This document shows positions 32,876-35,242 of a DNA stretch of 35,242 nt, piece after piece. Below the pieces are notes generated by a model. The model was not told where the DNA came from, ran no database searches, and saw only the letters and a program-made list of their open reading frames with translations. Within the stretch, counting starts at the first letter, position 1; every line of letters starts with the position of its first letter. Source of the DNA: Carboxylicivirga fragile (GTDB taxonomy: Bacteria > Bacteroidota > Bacteroidia > Bacteroidales > Marinilabiliaceae); the NCBI GenBank assembly GCA_025499625.1, contig JAFMVD010000058.1, positions 1 to 35,242 on the forward strand, in the 5' to 3' direction. The translations under genes and the position numbers were made by a program.

Positions 32876-33886
32876 TTATTGATCTAAATTAATAAAATTT
32901 TTAATGGCGTTATTAGCACCTTTAACATCAGGAAAACAAGGATGCAACTCAAATCTTTTTACGCCTGACTTTGTTAGCCAATCGCTCCAAAAGAGTTCCA
33001 GAATTTCACTATCGGTTGGGTGTATTGTGGCATTACCAGCATCCGTTAATGAACGATCATACATCTCCATTACAATAACTTCTAAATCTTTTAAATAAGG
33101 GTTATTCACTGGAACAATTCCGTAACCGTTCTCTTTAAAAAATGCTTCCATGTCATCCATTCCAGATTGTTTGAAGGCAGCCCTGAAGCGTTTTACTCTC
33201 GATTGACTCAAGTCATACGAAAGGTTCCTGCTATTTCCTTGTGCAGCATTAGCGGATAAACCGGATTCCATGTATCCATCCGTAAATAGTACTAGAACGT
33301 TTTTATAGCGATCTTGAAAATACTCTTTGCTATACAGTTTTGGTGCACTTGCTGGTCTTACATGCTTAATGCCGATGCCTTTATTGAAGTAGGTCCAGAT
33401 ATCAGCACCAGATGTATTTTCTACAGCCCTACTGTATATGCCATTGCATTCTTTCTTAAATGCCACAATCATCTCCTTCAAACCACTGTTTTCATATGGT
33501 GCTCTATTTTTCACAAAAGCTATTCGATCCCCTTGATTTTTAAAGCTAGCAAAATCAATTTCAAGCAAGGATGTATTTGCATTATATAACTTTATTAAGC
33601 CTTTATTAATAAAGGATAAATGAAACTGATCCAATTGATTCATGGTTCTATGGTTCGTATGAATATAGAATGGTTCAATATCTGACAGGAATTTTTCAAT
33701 AATTGCTATGTCCAACACTGGTTTAGGGTGAATCTGCATATCAACCCTATTTGACAAATCAGGCGCAATGGTTATGTTATTGTGGTATATGGGTGTTGCA
33801 TCACCTGGGTCTGCTTCTTTCTTTTCTACCGCACAACTACAAAAGGCAATTAATAGTATTGGTAATATAATTTTTGACATCATCAA
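32876..33886 (-). CDS. vWA-like lipoprotein
   Basis: A 336-residue protein with an N-terminal signal (KIILPILLIAFCSC) and a likely lipid-modified Cys followed by AVEKKE. The mature protein should sit in the envelope. The sequence ITIAPDLSNRV (about 38-48) resembles the metal-binding DxSxS strand of von Willebrand A domains, with Arg in the last place. KNVLVLFTDGYMES (about 194-207) matches the later TDG strand. The protein is thus probably a divergent vWA domain, a fold for protein binding. It lies 36 bases after the membrane coiled-coil gene and is probably co-transcribed with it. There are three Met codons at the start; I take the first. Confidence 0.65.
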   Translation of the reverse strand: MMMSKIILPILLIAFCSCAVEKKEADPGDATPIYHNNITIAPDLSNRVDMQIHPKPVLDIAIIEKFLSDIEPFYIHTNHRTMNQLDQFHLSFINKGLIKLYNANTSLLEIDFASFKNQGDRIAFVKNRAPYENSGLKEMIVAFKKECNGIYSRAVENTSGADIWTYFNKGIGIKHVRPASAPKLYSKEYFQDRYKNVLVLFTDGYMESGLSANAAQGNSRNLSYDLSQSRVKRFRAAFKQSGMDDMEAFFKENGYGIVPVNNPYLKDLEVIVMEMYDRSLTDAGNATIHPTDSEILELFWSDWLTKSGVKRFELHPCFPDVKGANNAIKNFINLDQ

Positions 33887-33922
33887 CGAGTTCTTTTTTT
33901 AGAATAAAACACACATTTATTA

Positions 33923-35242
33923 CTAGTTCAATTGAGGAACTTTTGAGTTGTTCTGTGACTGTAACTTAGCATGTAACCATTCATCTTTTGTATTATTGGC
34001 ATCAGCCGTCATCTGTTTCGCATTGGGGATGGAGTATTTTCCATGGAGGTAATTTACCCAACCATTCAAGAAGGTATTAATTCGATCGCGTAAAGCATGT
34101 ACAGAAAACTTAAGATCATTATTCTTAATTTTATGTTCGTACATGGTTGCAACATCCTCTATTTCATTTATATGAATACTGAAGTTTTTGTCAATATTAT
34201 GCGCATCAGCATTCACTCTAAGCGGGATAGCGGCCAGATCCTTTTCTATTGTATTCTTCTCATTATCTTTTAATAAGATTTTTTGATTTATCTCAGTAAC
34301 CCTTTGCAGGTGATTCTTTTTCTCTTTTTCATTGGCCATGATCTTTTTCTGAAGTTGCTTTTTTACCGTTAGATTTTTACTTCTAGTAGCGTCCAGGTTT
34401 CTATCATCAAATGCACTATGAATTTTTTCATAGATAAGTTTGAATAGAAATAAACCTAAAGCGCCCATTACAAAAACAAGGTAGAAATCTGCATTGGTGA
34501 ATATCTGCGAAAATTCGAACGGCGTATTTATTGTCCCTGAAAGGTATTCTACTTCGTGTATTGATTTAGCAACTGCATAAGCAATAAAACCATCCACAAT
34601 TATAATTAATGCATAAGCGATTAAATTAATGTACCATTGGGGGTCTTTAAAATACTTTTTCATCAGGGATAAGGCAATAGGGATCATTACAAAAAGTGTT
34701 ATAAATAGATATGCAACATTTCCATGATCTGCAGCTTTACTCCAAGCTTCAGGTTCAAACACTTCCGGCGGTACAATATCCAAACCTTTTTTTTGCGTCA
34801 TCATTGCATCTTTTTTACCGAAAATTAAAATATATGCGGCTGAAGAATAGAATACAACCAAATAAGAAAGGAGGCCTGTTAACAAAACCAATAATGGTAT
34901 TAATTCGTACCACTTTACCTTAGTTCTTGTAAACTCGACCTCAAGTTTTTCGATTTCATCTTGGTGATTACTGTTTTTGTCATCAATTAATGCAATCTCG
35001 TTATCTCGGATCTTTTGCTGTTCAAGTTTAAAATTTTCAATCTCGGTTAGGATGTTATCTTTTTGGATAGTCGAATGATGTATTTTGCTATCTGCTTCTT
35101 TTTTTAGGGCGTTTATCTCCTTGTCTTTCTCAAGATTAAGCTTGTTTATTCTATTTTGTTTTAGTTCTTCAATTTTAAGAAGTAAATTCTCTTTCTTCTC
35201 TTGTGCAATATCCAGACTGTTGATGAAGTCGGCATACAAAGT
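33923..35242 (-). CDS. Membrane coiled-coil protein, N-terminus cut by the window edge
   Basis: At least 438 residues. The frame is open to the end of the window; the first possible start is a TTG at 35239, but the true start probably lies outside. A charged coiled coil (about 10-105) is followed by four membrane segments (about 111-140, 173-192, 203-225 and 250-270). A second coiled coil (about 285-345) and a soluble tail come after. Small loops and no extracellular domain are seen, so both coiled coils probably face the same side. The vWA-like lipoprotein follows. The pair may be an envelope-associated complex; no known family was recognised. Confidence 0.65.
   Translation of the reverse strand, partial: TLYADFINSLDIAQEKKENLLLKIEELKQNRINKLNLEKDKEINALKKEADSKIHHSTIQKDNILTEIENFKLEQQKIRDNEIALIDDKNSNHQDEIEKLEVEFTRTKVKWYELIPLLVLLTGLLSYLVVFYSSAAYILIFGKKDAMMTQKKGLDIVPPEVFEPEAWSKAADHGNVAYLFITLFVMIPIALSLMKKYFKDPQWYINLIAYALIIIVDGFIAYAVAKSIHEVEYLSGTINTPFEFSQIFTNADFYLVFVMGALGLFLFKLIYEKIHSAFDDRNLDATRSKNLTVKKQLQKKIMANEKEKKNHLQRVTEINQKILLKDNEKNTIEKDLAAIPLRVNADAHNIDKNFSIHINEIEDVATMYEHKIKNNDLKFSVHALRDRINTFLNGWVNYLHGKYSIPNAKQMTADANNTKDEWLHAKLQSQNNSKVPQLN

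Noticed and set aside
35237-35239. TTG at 35239 as a real start of the membrane coiled-coil gene
   Set aside because: The frame remains open to the last base of the window, so a start outside it is more likely than a TTG three bases from the edge.

Overview
The window looks like part of a Bacteroidota chromosome. The DNA is A+T-rich, few starts have strong Shine-Dalgarno sequences, the signal peptide of the TPR protein ends in A-Q, one lipoprotein has a loose lipobox, and the protein families are those usual in the phylum. A genus cannot be named from the sequence. No tRNA, rRNA, transposase, integrase or CRISPR array was seen.

Layout. (1) Positions 1-3450, plus strand: the last codons of an unknown gene, an alpha/beta-hydrolase-like protein, an exported TPR protein and an orphan small protein. 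(2) Positions 3634-12843, minus strand: a tightly packed eight-gene unit. In order of transcription it encodes an 86-aa unknown, a 25-aa microprotein with a clamp-binding-like N-terminus, a 155-aa coiled-coil protein, an AlkB-like dioxygenase that also starts with a clamp-binding motif, a DUF1848 protein with a radical-SAM-like cysteine motif, a 1538-aa methyltransferase/RecQ-type helicase fusion, a tail-anchored coiled-coil protein with an exact 73-residue repeat, and a 303-aa unknown. (3) Positions 12971-26127, minus strand: an expanded type I restriction-modification island. It runs RmuC, a PD-(D/E)XK-like protein, a second PD-(D/E)XK nuclease, a small unknown, HsdM, HsdS, NfeD, a stomatin-like SPFH protein, a GIY-YIG protein, an unknown protein and HsdR. 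(4) Positions 26341-32618, minus strand: two tandem, related two-gene cassettes. Each has an ABC-type AAA ATPase with a DUF3696-like tail and a partner carrying a conserved HDR...TNY...G motif. (5) Positions 32876-35239, minus strand: a vWA-like lipoprotein and a membrane coiled-coil protein cut by the window edge.

How the genes may work together. Regions 2 to 4 read as a defence and DNA-repair island. The type I system would methylate and restrict DNA, with four further nuclease-like proteins beside it. The AlkB/DUF1848/helicase unit looks like a DNA-damage or modified-DNA processing pathway, with the sliding clamp as a possible recruiter. The tandem ATPase cassettes look like two-component sensor/effector systems. 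These functional links are inferences from gene order and motifs.

Non-coding structure is also notable. Degenerate heptamer arrays (TTTAGGG/TTTGGGT type) lie at four gene junctions. There is a three-unit 15-bp tandem repeat before hsdM, a palindromic element inserted in frame within hsdM, a C11 tract before the second cassette, and a strong inverted repeat before hsdR.
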